A DNA stretch of 27,454 nt from Ettlia oleoabundans (taxonomy: Eukaryota > Chlorophyta > Chlorophyceae > Chlamydomonadales), in NCBI GenBank assembly GCA_019693395.1, contig JAAMXP010000628.1, forward strand, positions 1-27,454, in the 5' to 3' direction. Positions 9,026 to 20,061 of the stretch are shown piece after piece. Under the pieces are notes generated by a model that worked only from the letters and a program-made list of their open reading frames with translations, was not told the origin of the DNA and did not search any database. How positions within the stretch are numbered: the first letter of the stretch is position 1; each line of letters starts with the position of its first letter. Made by a program: the position numbers and the translations under genes.

Positions 9026-12000
9026 CTATCGCACGTTTACAGCCCCTCGAGCATCCATGACAAACTTGGACAGCGCTTTTGCAAAGGCACGGCGGGACGG
9101 GCGGTCCAGGCTGGCGGCTGCCCCCACCTGGGCCAGCAGCACCGTGAAGGCAGCCCGCGCCGAGGCCTGAAATGCAACAGAAGTGCAACACATGCATCAA
9201 CTGGTGAAAAACATCATAGGCATGCTGAAATAATCACCATCCACCTGGCCCAGCTTAGCTATCAAGCTGCACACCCACATGTTGTCAACCTTAGACTCAT
9301 GTTAGCCCCTCCACCCAGCCTTCCACCTGCGCTGCGCCAATCAAGCAGCTTGCCAGCAGCGACTCGCCGGCGTGCTGCAGCGCGGTGGGTTCCGCCACTG
9401 CCAGCGGCAGCACAGCTTCAGCAGCATGGTCCACAGCCTCCAGCCCGGCGTCACCGCGGATCAGGCGCTGAAGGGAGGCGTGCAGTAGGGAGCCCAGAGG
9501 GGTGGAGCCATCGGGACCTGCGGGAACACGTATGTGATGACAGACCATGTCATTGCCAAGGTTATCCAAAAACTTGTTTCTGTTGAACATAAACCCTTTT
9601 TGTTTTAAATTTGGAGCAACATGTAATATTTGAAAATGGAACGTACGCAAGATACAAACAGCAGCAAAATGTAATGGTAGAGAGGCAGAGATAGATGCAG
9701 TTGCAGGTGGGCAGCTAAGGCTAAGTCTGCGACATGGCCATGCAAACGGAAAGGAGGTATCACATAACAGTGAAGACGCTCTTACCCTGTGCATTGTTGA
9801 GCCCCAGCCCGGGCCCGCCAGCCGCCACAGCGCGGACGTGGTAGCGAGCCAGGGCCGCCACTGCTTCAAATACTGACTGCAAGCAGAGAAGGCAGGCATA
9901 GCAGGAAGGATGGGTGTTTTGTGAAGAGGTTCAACGAAAGCAGTAAACAGTAACTATAGCAGCCCGTACAGTCACCGCTGTTTGGCGCCCATCGCTGCGA
10001 GGCTTGGAACGGACGGCTCAAAAGTGGCGCAACCGCTGTGGCAGCCCGTAAAATGGTTTCTTCGCACCCAACGCTGCACTTCTGTCACAAATAGTACGGT
10101 TATCAGGCAGCAGCCGGTCAGCAAACAGTGCTGCATTTCCCTTGTTTTACAAGCACACCTGTGTCACCTCCTCGTCCCCAGTGGCCCCCACGCCGAACTG
10201 CAGAGTGGACAGCAGGGCCTGGAAGACGCGAGGGGGAAGGGACGCCATGCGCTCTGGGTAGACCTGCGGGTAGGAAGAAGCAGGGACAGATGAACTCAAA
10301 GGTTCTCACATCTTCTTTTCAGTAGGGTGAGAAAAAGCGGGGGTAGCAGCACCACGACGCAATCCAAGATGACTTTTGTCATTGATTGGGCAGCTCGGTA
10401 CACCCGCAGCAGTACTGTGAACATCAGACACAATATCCTACATTGCTGCAAGTACAGCAGTACCACTCTTCAAACATCCCACAAAGCCAACCAGTTCAAC
10501 CCACCCCGCCGACCCCATCCCACCCATCCCACAGTACCTCCAGCATATGTGCCAGCAGGGCGAAATAGGCGCGGCACAACTTTGGGAATTTGAGCAGCTC
10601 CAGGCTGAGCAGCGGTACCAGGCAGTCCAGACCAGCAAACACAATCTGCGGTACAGGGAGGGCCTTGCTGGAGCGGTGTAATGTGGTATACGGAGTTTGG
10701 CGGAGGCATTTACTATGATTTGACCAGATGGGGGAATGTTAATCTGTCAACACATGCGGCACGGTAGCAGCGGTACGGGGGCGGCCCAACGCTGTGCATG
10801 ATGGACTCAAGGATTTGGTTTCTGGCATAATTCTTCCAGCCCCAAACCATGGTTGGGCCTGATATATCGTACAAACAACAGGCAGGGTGCGGTGCAAGGG
10901 AGATGCATATCGGTGTAGGGTACAGGCACATCTGCACCCAGCGATGCAGCCATTCATCCATCCATACCCCATACGATGCACTGTATTGTAGTACCAAACA
11001 CACCTGCGCCACATCCACGGCATCCCCTGTCCCCGCCTGGCCATTGCTCCCGGCAAGGCTGGGGTTGCCCTGGAACGCCTCGTTTGCCCAGTCGGCCTGT
11101 GTTAGCTTGGTCAGCAGCTTCAGCAGGGCCCTCAAGTCAAGGTAGCGATCGGAGAGAGCTTCTGCCGCCAGCGCCTTGCTGGCGGACACGCTGACCTGGC
11201 CCTGCAGGGACAGGAGGAAGAAAGAGGCACGTTGACACGCAACAAAAACTGTGCAGGGCAGCAGTTGCACCCTCTGTCTGCCATAAGCCTCTCCCATTCA
11301 TCTCCTGCGCCAGCCAGTCATGCTTCCCGCAGTACGCTGTATAGGAAGCGATACGGTATGTTACGCCCTCGACATACTCGGCCATTCTTAGCCGCTGCTT
11401 CTAAAGCTTAACCTTGCGCAGATCTGAGCAACCTTGAGACTCTCAGTGTCACCGTCTGTGCATGCTGGCCGATCCCCGGTTACTCCCCTCCCTTCGCTCA
11501 CCAAGTTGTGTGTTGAGTAAATGCGGAGGAGCTGCAGCGCCCAGCTGCACAGGGCGTTGGCGTCTGCTGGGCTAAGGTACGCAGCGTGGTGCTCCACCAC
11601 GTCTCCAGCCAGCTTCAGTATCAAGGTGACGGCAGCCGGCTGGGTGCGGCAGGCGTCAAAGAGGGTGGCTAGCGCCGGCGCGACAGATGTGAACTGTGGG
11701 AGAAAAGGGGAGATGGGAGGAGCATGCATGTGTGCTCACAGGGGCAGGGCTAGAAGAAGCTAGAGACAAGCAGGTAGCCAGGTAGGCGAGCAGCGGGCCA
11801 ATCAAAGGCAGGAGCGGGACAATAGGCAACCAACGGAGGTGGGGTCATCAACAAACATACGGAGTGAGTGCAGCTGGCGCACGCACAACAGGCAGCTGCT
11901 GCTGTGGCTTGATTTTAATGTAAATTTATTTTATGGCTTGCCTGTTGGAAGATGGCGGGCTGCGTGGCAGGCAGCGTTCCTCGCACCGCCCCCCTCATCC

Positions 12001-15000
12001 TCTCCACGAGCGACACCACCAGCCGCAGCCCGTCCGCACGTTGCAATGCCGCTCGTGCTGCCGCCTCGCTGGTACCAAGCTGGCGCAGCTGTGCCGCCGT
12101 ACTTTCCAGCAACTGTCCCGCCCATGTGGCGGCGTTTCCGGAGTAGGCCCCTGCAGCCCTCAGCAGCGCCTGCAGCAGGCGCCGCTGCACCTTCTCCGCC
12201 AGCTGGAGCAGCCCGGAGTCACCCCTGCCCACGGCATCACACAGGCTGTGCCAGGCTGACGTGTCGAGCAGCGAAGCACACACAGCGCGGCGCCGGACCA
12301 GCACTGCCAGCAGCCGAGCACATGCCACCTGCAGCGCCAACAAAGGAAGCACAAGCGGCGGCGACGGGTGTGAGTAAAAATCGGTCCCCGTGGATGAGGC
12401 AAAAGATAAAAACAGCGGCGCTTAGATGTCCGCAGTCACATTGTGACGGTTAGCCGCACTACAACAATAATCAACACACACCATCAGCCTTGCCTGGCCG
12501 GATGCCAACCATCTGTAGCCCTTCCCATTCACAGCAACAACAACAACAACAAGATCATCTCTGTCAGCCACCCTGCCCACCTGCCCATCCTTCTCAACTT
12601 GAGATTCCCAATTTGTACTCTGCATATCCGATGCTGAGCAACACCTCCAATATGGGCTTTGGCAACCTCACCTCATGCAACGCCTTCTCTCCGGGATATC
12701 GTGTCAGCGCCACCAGCACCAGGCTCACAAGCAGCTGGGACGCCTGCGCCCCTCCCTGTGAGCCAGCACCAAAGCTGGCTGAAAGCACCGGGGAGCCGGC
12801 TCCTTCTTCAGGCATGAGGTAGGTGTCAGCCCAGCGTGCCAGAAAGGCCACTACGATCTCCAGCAGCCTGCAGGGAGGTGGAAGTAGGAGGCAATACAGG
12901 ATCAAGATTGATATCATATCATTCCAAGGTTGAGAATCATATGAAATCAAGGTTGGCCATGTGCTGAGGCAACCGCACACGAGGCCTGGCAATGATAACC
13001 AGGAGGAGCTCGCGAGCACGAGGAGGAACAGCTTGGGATTTGATGGTGGGCTGGACAATGGCTGCGTATGTTACGTTACGCATTGTTGGTGCGGTTGATG
13101 GCTGGAGGCTAGTGTCAGAGCCGGGCAGGCCTGTATCACGTGCATTTAAACCACCGTCCACCCCACCGCCAGGCTGCAAGGCAGACTGGAGGCGGACAAG
13201 TGCATCACCCAATCTTGCTGCTGGAAAAACCTGACCAGTCAGCCACTCTGCTCCCTCACCTCGGGCTGGCCCCCATCTGGCCCGCATGATCCAAGCAGTG
13301 CGCCCCAACAGCCAGCATCCCTGCTGACAGCCGCTCTGCCGGATCCGCCCCTTGCCCTGCTGCTGCTGCCTGGCCGCCAGCACCAAGGCTACTAGCTGCG
13401 CCCGCCGCCGCCGCTGCAGCAGCTTCACAGGCGTGTGCTATGGACAGCGGGACCAGGGGTGTCTCCCCGTCTCCCGCGTCTGCCAGCACATGGCCGCACA
13501 TGGCGGTGAGCCAGCAGAGCTGCTCCAGAGCCATGCTGGGGTCGGAGCCTGCAGGCAGACAGGTAAACACTGAGCAGGTGGGTAGAAAGAAAGCAAACAG
13601 GCAGGCAGGTGGGTAGGATACGCAAGCAGGTGTGGGGGAAGCACAAGCAAGCAAGAAGGAGGGCAGGCAGGTAGGGATGAGAGCGGGCACTGTGTGGCGC
13701 GGTGGCAAAACAGCTGCCGGCAGGTGGCCCACTGAGCACGGGATGAGGCATGTGGGGGAGCCACTTAGAAGCAGCAGCCTAGCCGCCTTAAAACAGTCAG
13801 TCCTCATCTCAGTAACACGCATCACAGTAAACCACACCGATGGGGCACCAACATCACAACATCCAGGGAGCACCCAGATTCTTACTATGCGTGGCGGAGA
13901 GATGATGCGCCCACCTGACTGCATGCAATGCTGCAGCTTGGCCAAGCAGCCCTGCAGTTGGCTGGCAAGCAGAGGCAGGGAGAGGACAGCAGAGGCTCGC
14001 CCCAACGCTGCCGCTCGTTCTAGTCGCTCCTCTGACTGCAGGCCCTCGCCACCCTCCACCTCCTCTGCAACAATAACACGGAATCGGCACGGGACAAGAA
14101 AGGCACAAAGGTGAGGTGTGATCGGTATTGAACGGATTTGGCAAAGGCAGGAAGCAGGCACAGACAATGAGGTGCGATGTCGGGCAAGCCGTGGGACAGC
14201 CATCTTTCAACTCCTGTCTCATTTATTGCCACCAGCTCCGACCCTACATTCATCCCTTTAGCACTGTATACCAGCTTTAACTCACGGTACGCTCAACACA
14301 CACCGGTGCGCATAGGGAAGCTTGGTAGTAAACCTCCCTTCTTTGCACCCACCTTCGTCTTCTATAGCCTCAGCCGCTGCCTGCCTCAACCCCTGGTCCG
14401 TCACCGCCGCAAACACCGCCGCCGCTGCCGCCACCGATGCCTCTGAGGTGCCAATTGGCCCCCTGCAGGGGTCAGCTACAAGCTCCACCCACATCTCCAG
14501 CAGCAGCTCTGCCACCTCGCTGTCGCTGTCCATCCCAAAAGCTGAGGAGGAAAGCGCGGCGGTGGTGAGCTGGGACAGCAGGCCCAGCACGCCGCCACCG
14601 GCGCTGCTGCCTGCTGCTGCTGCCGCCGTGTGGCCAAGGCCGAGCACCGCTGATGCCGCTTCAAAGCCCGCAGCGCGGTGCACGCCTGCAGCTGCCAGCA
14701 GGGCGCGGCAGGCCGACAGCAAGCGGTCCTCAGCGCCATCGGACCCGCCAGTGGCGGCAGACCGCGCTGCCGCCTCTATCGCAGCAGCCGGGGGCGCTAT
14801 CCAGGGCAGCAGCAGGCGCAGCATGCTCTGCAGGTGCTGCAACTTGAGCGAGGCCTGCACATACAGCAGGCGAACCGCCAGCGGTTGAGTGGGGGTTTGA
14901 TCCAGCGGAGCGCGTCCATTTAACATGCTTGCATTACAACATCTTGCAAGTAGAAGGAATTGACAACCAAGTACACGGATGTGCAGATGTTGACGTTCTG

Positions 15001-17868
15001 CAAGATGCAACACATCAAAGATATGGCAGCAGATGCAGATGGTACTCTGGCGCCCTCCACTGCCACATCATCTTTCAGCTGATGGGGCGGCTTGAACTGA
15101 GATGTTCCTGCCCCAGCCTCCCATGTAGCGCCATTCAGCAAACAAAGCAGATCCCCACAAGAATGCTGCAATCCATGGATCACCTGGGGAGCCAGCCCAA
15201 GCTCTGCTCTACCCGCAGCCCCCCCATCTGGACCCCCAAATATGTTGCCGCTAAGCCCACACAGCTGCTCTACCAGCCGCTGAACCGCCGCTGCCAGGCT
15301 GCGCAGGGGGGACCCCAGGTACATGCCCTGCATGTACTCTGGCTGGCTGCAGCAGGGGGTGCAAGGCAGGGATGGAGGCTGCTGCTGATGAGAAGATGCG
15401 TGGGCAGATAATCAAACGGCGAAAATCAGTGCAAGTGTCGGCACAGCAGCCCGTTCAGCATGCTGCTGCCCCAGTTTTATCTTGGCGTGCGAGCCTGCAA
15501 GGGGTAGAGTGCACTACCAGCAAGAAAGCATCCATTGCAACTTGCCAGGTCCAAGGGTTTCAACAGACACTTTACATTTTTCAGCAATGTAGACCACCAC
15601 CACTGAAGTGTGTGCGCTAATAATCGACAGAGACTTACCACTGTGCCTGTGCCAAATGAGCAAGCCAGCCCCAGGCATCTGGCGCCAACAGGGCGTCGCG
15701 CCAGCTGGCGGGCGGCCGCAGGTGTGTTGCCTCTGCCGCTGGCCGGCCGGACTCTAGCACGCGCCACACGCCGCTGCCGCCGGCTGCAGGCAAAGCAAAG
15801 GGTCAGGGAGGCCTTAGGAGCTTGATGGAGAGGTGAGGCTGATTTGAAGGTTGGCAAGATAAGGCCACACCAGTGCAGAGACCAAACTCAGCACGACAGA
15901 GGCAGATTGCTACAGGGTAGTTACGTGCAGCTGGTGCCAGCTGAGCACCTTATTTGACACTGTCAGCCTGACAGTCTTGGGGAGAGCAAGCCAGCAAGGT
16001 GAAGCAAGCCATGCTGTCGGCCTCAGGCCCTCACCTCTGCTGAAGGACCAGCTGAAAATGGCCGCCAGCAGCTTCAGCGCCGCAACACACACGCCGCCGT
16101 CTGTGCCCGACACTGCCGCAGGGGCAGACTCACGTGCGCATGCCAGGCCGTGCAGCATGATGCCATGCAGGTAGCCATCTTCCAGCGACTCCCGGCACTT
16201 CTCGTGTACCTCCCTGTGGTTGTTTCCCAAGATCAGGAGTTGAGTAAGCAGGATGGAGCCAGAGGGCAACATGCTGATGAGTAAGCAGGTACTGATCAAA
16301 TGCAGCAACAGTTGGCAACGGCAGGTTGCACTGCATTTCAAAATAGGCCGGCAGGTAGCAGCTGGCGGCGGCATCTGATGCCGCATCAACGTGAGGTACA
16401 TCGGTGTGGCCATGCTGCTGCCCCAGAGCGGGTCCAGCAGCTGGGCAGTGCCGTGCCAAACTCCCCACAAATTAACCAGCAAACACCAACCAGCAAGCAA
16501 GCAACCGAGATGGCGAGCACAAACAGCTGAAGCAACTTCAGCCCACCAGCTCAGCCCCATGGTACTGGCTGTGGCGGGAGAAAACTCCTCCACAACAGCC
16601 GTCAGCAGCTCGAGCCCCGTCCGCCGCGCCTCAGCCGTGCCCGCCTGTGAGGACTGGGCGTGGATGGCATGAAGTGCAGCTGCCTGCTCCTCGCCGGCGT
16701 TCTCCAGCCAACCGCGCTTGATGATGGCGGCCAGGGTGGCGTGCACCTGCACTTGAAAGTGCAACTGGCAATATCAGTTTTATGCCCGAAAAACACCCGC
16801 TAAGAAATGGGGAGGCAGGGGTGGCGTGCCTGTGACATGGGCGAAAGCCAGGCATGCATACTTGTCGTACTCATAACAGCTGCAAGGCGCCGGTAGCATG
16901 CGGTGGGTACTGCTGGTGCCCATTGGTGCAAGCTAGGCCACTGTCATCGTCCCTGGGAGCGGTACCAGTATGGCAGGCTCCCTAGCTTAATACAGGCGCC
17001 GTCCGTACAGATGTGATCTGTGTTGCCTTGTCTGATCAAACAGTGTTGCCTCGTCGGATGGAAAAGCCTGCTTTGCAAATCTTCAGCACGGCTGCTCCCT
17101 CACCTGCCTGCGCAGCAGTGGGCTGGGCCGCTCTGCGTGCGCCAGCGCCATCTGCAGCAGCAAGTGCGCTGTGCCCTGCTGCGCCTGCCTGCCCAGCGCC
17201 GCCCAGCGCTCCAGTACCATGTGCCGTAGCGCCAGTACAGCCTGTAGTAGAGCATGGGGCATTGCAGTTTTCGCAAGTCGGCACAAACGTCACACACAGC
17301 AATGTAGGTTCCAGAAGGCCGACTTTCCTTCGCTCAGGACGGCACCGGCAGAAACTGGCAGCAAGAAACGCAGTAGACAGAAATGCGTCTGCCAAAAAAG
17401 CGCTTGACGCGTGAGTTCCCCCAATATTCATTTTGAGCTGTAAACGGCGTGATGTTGACAGCCATACCCGCCAGTCAATGTGTGAGAGCAGGGTGGCAAC
17501 AAGCGGAGCCCATCGCACCTGAAACTGTACTGCCTCATTGTGCGACTGCTGTAGCACCGCTACACATGTTTCCAGGCTGGCACTGTGCCTAAACTCCAGC
17601 AGTGCCAGCTCAGCTTGTTCACGCATAGCAGGATACGGGTCCTGCAAACCAAAAAAAGCCCAGGTGAGTTTCACACTGGATGTCAGCACCGCACACTTGG
17701 CGGCAGTCGCAGGCGGCAGCGGCGGCAGGAGGGCTGCTGCAACTTGAGCGGAACGTCACAGTCGTTGGAGTGTTATCCCCCATCGGCAACGTATACTCCG
17801 GCTGCATAAGCACTCACATGCAGCGCCCGGCACGCCGCTTCATAGTCTGTGAGCAACTTAGGGTCCAT
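9026..17868 (-). CDS. XPO4: Exportin-4 (importin-beta family nuclear export receptor)
   Basis: Nineteen exons join in phase: 17868-17818, 17641-17519, 17241-17104, 16746-16547, 16213-16035, 15783-15639, 15346-15184, 14854-14353, 14064-13915, 13548-13260, 12867-12672, 12328-11942, 11693-11502, 11201-11004, 10645-10538, 10263-10159, 9876-9786, 9517-9327 and 9166-9026. They give about 1182 residues, against about 1151 in human XPO4. Collinear matches to recalled human XPO4 include LAAIIKRGWL, ADAGDGETPLVPLSI (human ADDTQGETPLIPPEI), FLARWADTYL, LQLLRIYSTHNL, LDCLVPLLSLELLKFPKLC and VYPERMASLPPRVFQ. In the family this HEAT-repeat receptor uses Ran-GTP to export eIF5A and some other cargo from the nucleus. 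The start is ATG at 17868. Exon 7-8 borders are the least certain. Intron 12 appears to be GC-AG. PIG-C is head-to-head upstream, and a LINE relic lies just 3' of the stop. Confidence 0.92.
11940..11941 (-). other. Inferred GC-type splice donor, XPO4 intron 12
   Basis: Exon 12 ends CAG at 11944-11942 and the intron opens GCAAGC. Exon 13 starts at 11693 in phase 0. With this donor the stretch from GAVRGT to AAVTL has the same length as the human counterpart. The nearest GT donor (GTGCGAGG, within GAVRGT) would break the frame or shorten the conserved helix. Confidence 0.7.
12535..12552. repeat. Short (CAA)6 microsatellite in XPO4 intron 11
   Basis: Six consecutive CAA units lie within intronic sequence between XPO4 exons 11 and 12. 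Confidence 0.85.
13551..13680. repeat. Degenerate GGCA/GCAA tetranucleotide-rich tract in XPO4 intron 9
   Basis: Repeated blocks of GCAGGCAG, CAGGTGGGTAGG and GCAAGCAAGCAA fill this part of the intron between exons 9 and 10. On the transcribed strand it reads as a long C/T-rich tract leading to the exon 10 acceptor. Confidence 0.6.
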
Positions 17869-18163
17869 GCTGCCTAGACGGGTTGAAAAACGGATGTGCT
17901 ACTTTACAAGATGTGCTGCATATTGCTAAACTACTCCGGCCGTCTGTGCTGCCAGCGTGTAAGCATCGCAAGTCGGCCAGCTTTCTTCAAGGACCTGCCG
18001 TTTGTTGCCGTGATATAAGTTCCAGGAAGTACTGTCTATGTTGCACGCAAGGTTTCTGGGCCGAGGCAGGCGCGCCAGGCTCAGACGCCCGATTCACAAT
18101 TGCAAACTCCCGAGCCGCTTCCCGTGCCGTTAATGCCCCCGAAGTAGAAGCTCCAGGTATTGT
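17869..18163. promoter_or_regulatory. Divergent promoter region between XPO4 and PIG-C
   Basis: About 295 bases separate the XPO4 ATG (17868, minus) and the chosen PIG-C ATG (18164, plus). Both promoters or 5' UTRs must lie in or overlap this spacer. An open frame starting 17883 crosses it on the plus strand but is not in the PIG-C frame. No named motif is evident. Confidence 0.45.
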
Positions 18164-19798
18164 ATGGCACACCCCACGCCGGCAGCAGCCGCCAGCCTGC
18201 ACGCCTCGCGAGCAGGAGCAGCAGCAGCAGCAAGCGCAGGCGAGCGCTCCAGCCACCCGCCACAGCGCTGGCGCAAGGTGCTGTATGCGCAGCAGCCCTA
18301 CGGGGACGCTTACACTTCTGAGGCTTTCCTGGAGGAGCTGGTTGTCAATGCGACGGTGCCACAGCGAGACTACAGCACAGTGGTCTGGTCAACACTGGTG
18401 GTTGACCAGCAGCTCAGCACGGTGGCGGCGGTGGGAAGCGCGTCCTACCATCTTTATCAGGCAAGCAATGCTGGTAATGCGTAGGTTGCGGCAGCCTGTT
18501 TCAGTGGCGTGCTGTGCATGCTGCTATTCCTGCATTTGCCTGCCGTAATTTGTCATGGCTGTTGCTCACTGTGAGCCCAACATTTCCAAGGGCAAGCTTA
18601 CTGGGAGCTCAACAAGCAGCTGCAACAAATGATGCCTGCATCTGCAGGGGACCCTGAGCGCACGGCAGCTGCTGCTGGCTGACGTGCTGCTCATGGTTCT
18701 GGGGTCGCTGCTCCTTCTTGCTGCAAGCGTCTGGGAAGCGGCCCGGCGCACAGCTGGCGCAGCAGGCCTACCAGCAGCCGGAGCAGGAGCAGGGTCAGAA
18801 CGAGCGGCTGGACAGGCAGCAGCAGCAGCAGCAGCAAGGGAAGCAGCAGCAGCGCACAGCGGCATCATCTCTAGCCTCTCATTGCCGGTCAAATCTGGCG
18901 CAGGAGCCTCGTGCAGCTATTCTCCCAGCAGCCCCTTGCCGCCGTCAGCTTCGTCATCGCCTTCCAAGCTTCCACCACAACTTCCCAGCAGCCTCCAGGG
19001 TTGGCCCCCAGACTCGCCAGACTGGCCGCTGAGCTGGCACAGTGTGCTGGAGGGGCTTGGCAGCATGGCCAGCCTGGCGGCAGCTACTGCGCTGCTGTCG
19101 CCGCTGCTGGGAACGCTCACAGAGACGGTCAGTTCCGACAGCATCGTCGCCTGTGCATGCGTCCTCCAGCTGGCCCACCTCTTCCTACACGACTACCACT
19201 TCTCAGCCAACCTCACGGCCCACCTTACCGGCAGCCTGGCACTGGGCTGTGCCGGGTGTGGCAGCGTGCTGATCGCCAGCCGGCTGGGCAGCCCTGAGGC
19301 CGTGTATGCACAGGTGAGGCAAATGTTTGAATATGTCGGATTGCAGGTCTTTATGCTGCATTAATGTATGCCCTGCAATTCACAACACCGTACGTTTTAG
19401 AACGCCCCTTTCTCCTTGGAAGCCCTGCCTGTAACTATGTTCAACCGTCTAGCTTGCTCCCCGACCCTCCCTCCTTTCCGCAACTTGTACTTCTGCAGTT
19501 GCTGCTGTCGTTAGAGCTGTACATCCTTGGCCCGTACTGCCGGCGCCAGGTGGCGGCAGCGGGACGAGGCGCACACGCGGCGCTCACCTTGGCCATGGTG
19601 GCATCAGCGGGGGCGCTGCTGGTACGCCAGTCCATCCTCATGACTTCCAGCTTTGCTTGCTCCCTGATATTTGTCACGTTTGTATGCCCCATGTGGTTGG
19701 TACGCATCGATAAGTTTAAGGCCGCCATTAACGGTCCTTGGGATGAGGCGGTACCGCGCCTGTCCCGTGCCGTCACACGCCACCTGTCACAGCGCTGA
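18164..19798 (+). CDS. PIGC: PIG-C / GPI2, subunit of GPI N-acetylglucosaminyltransferase
   Basis: Three exons join in phase 0: 18164-18460, 18648-19313 and 19499-19798, giving 420 residues. Human PIG-C has about 297. Family landmarks are WRKVLYAQQPY..Y....FLEEL (human WQKVLYERQPF), LSPLLGTLTETVSSDSI (human LTESVSTDTI), SRLGSPEAVYA, and the C-terminal IRIDKFK-like and INGPWDEA motif (human IHGPWDEA). PIG-C is a multi-pass ER membrane subunit of the complex that transfers GlcNAc to phosphatidylinositol, the first step of GPI-anchor synthesis; PIG-A is the catalytic partner. The extra length is an Ala/Gln/Ser/Pro-rich loop at about residues 130-220, after the first membrane segments. The start is the first ATG after an in-frame stop at 18131. 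Intron 1 has a GC donor. A TGTAA signal lies 109 bases past the stop. Confidence 0.92.
18461..18462 (+). other. Inferred GC-type splice donor, PIG-C intron 1
   Basis: CAG ends at 18460 and the intron opens GCAAGC. The acceptor TCTGCAG ends at 18647, and exon 2 is open only in the frame that a phase-0 join gives. The nearby GT at 18474 would put exon 2 out of frame. CAG|GCAAG is the usual strong form of a GC donor. Confidence 0.8.
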
Positions 19799-19906
19799 CA
19801 ACAGCAAGCCACTGCAGCTGTGATGTTGTTGATGCAGGATAGGCCCTGGCATGGCAGGTGGCTGCTGCTGTGTCTTGCATTCCTTTGTTGAACTTGTGGA
19901 GTGCGA

Positions 19907-19911
19907 TGTAA
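19907..19911 (+). terminator. TGTAA polyadenylation signal, PIG-C
   Basis: TGTAA lies 109 bases after the PIG-C stop. UGUAA is the known poly(A) signal of chlorophyte green algae, and the position suits a short 3' UTR ending before the convergent IFT52 stop at 20062. Confidence 0.55.
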
Positions 19912-20061
19912 CACAAGAGCAAGAGTTGATACTTTGGCAATGCAACAATGATCGTGAAAACACCAGATGAACAACAACACAACAAATGGTAAGCAGAGAT
20001 GAACGCGAACCATATACACATATGTGCAGCGGCCTTTGCCAGAACCCAGGTCAAATCCGCC

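Noticed and set aside
8561..9586. Plus-strand open frame of 341 codons
   Set aside because: It is antisense to the LINE zinc knuckle and to XPO4 exons 18-19, which have clear family signatures on the minus strand.
12992..13234. Possible extra XPO4 exon reading ARLGDALVRLQSAL (minus strand, about 13230-13140)
   Set aside because: It cannot be joined in phase, and exon 10 (ending SPR) joins directly to exon 11 (LLEIVVAFLARW) in line with human XPO4, so this is intron.
17883..18548. Plus-strand open frame of 221 codons overlapping PIG-C exon 1
   Set aside because: It is in a different frame from the PIG-C motif WRKVLY and shows only Gln/Ala runs, so it is a frame shadow of exon 1 and its leader.
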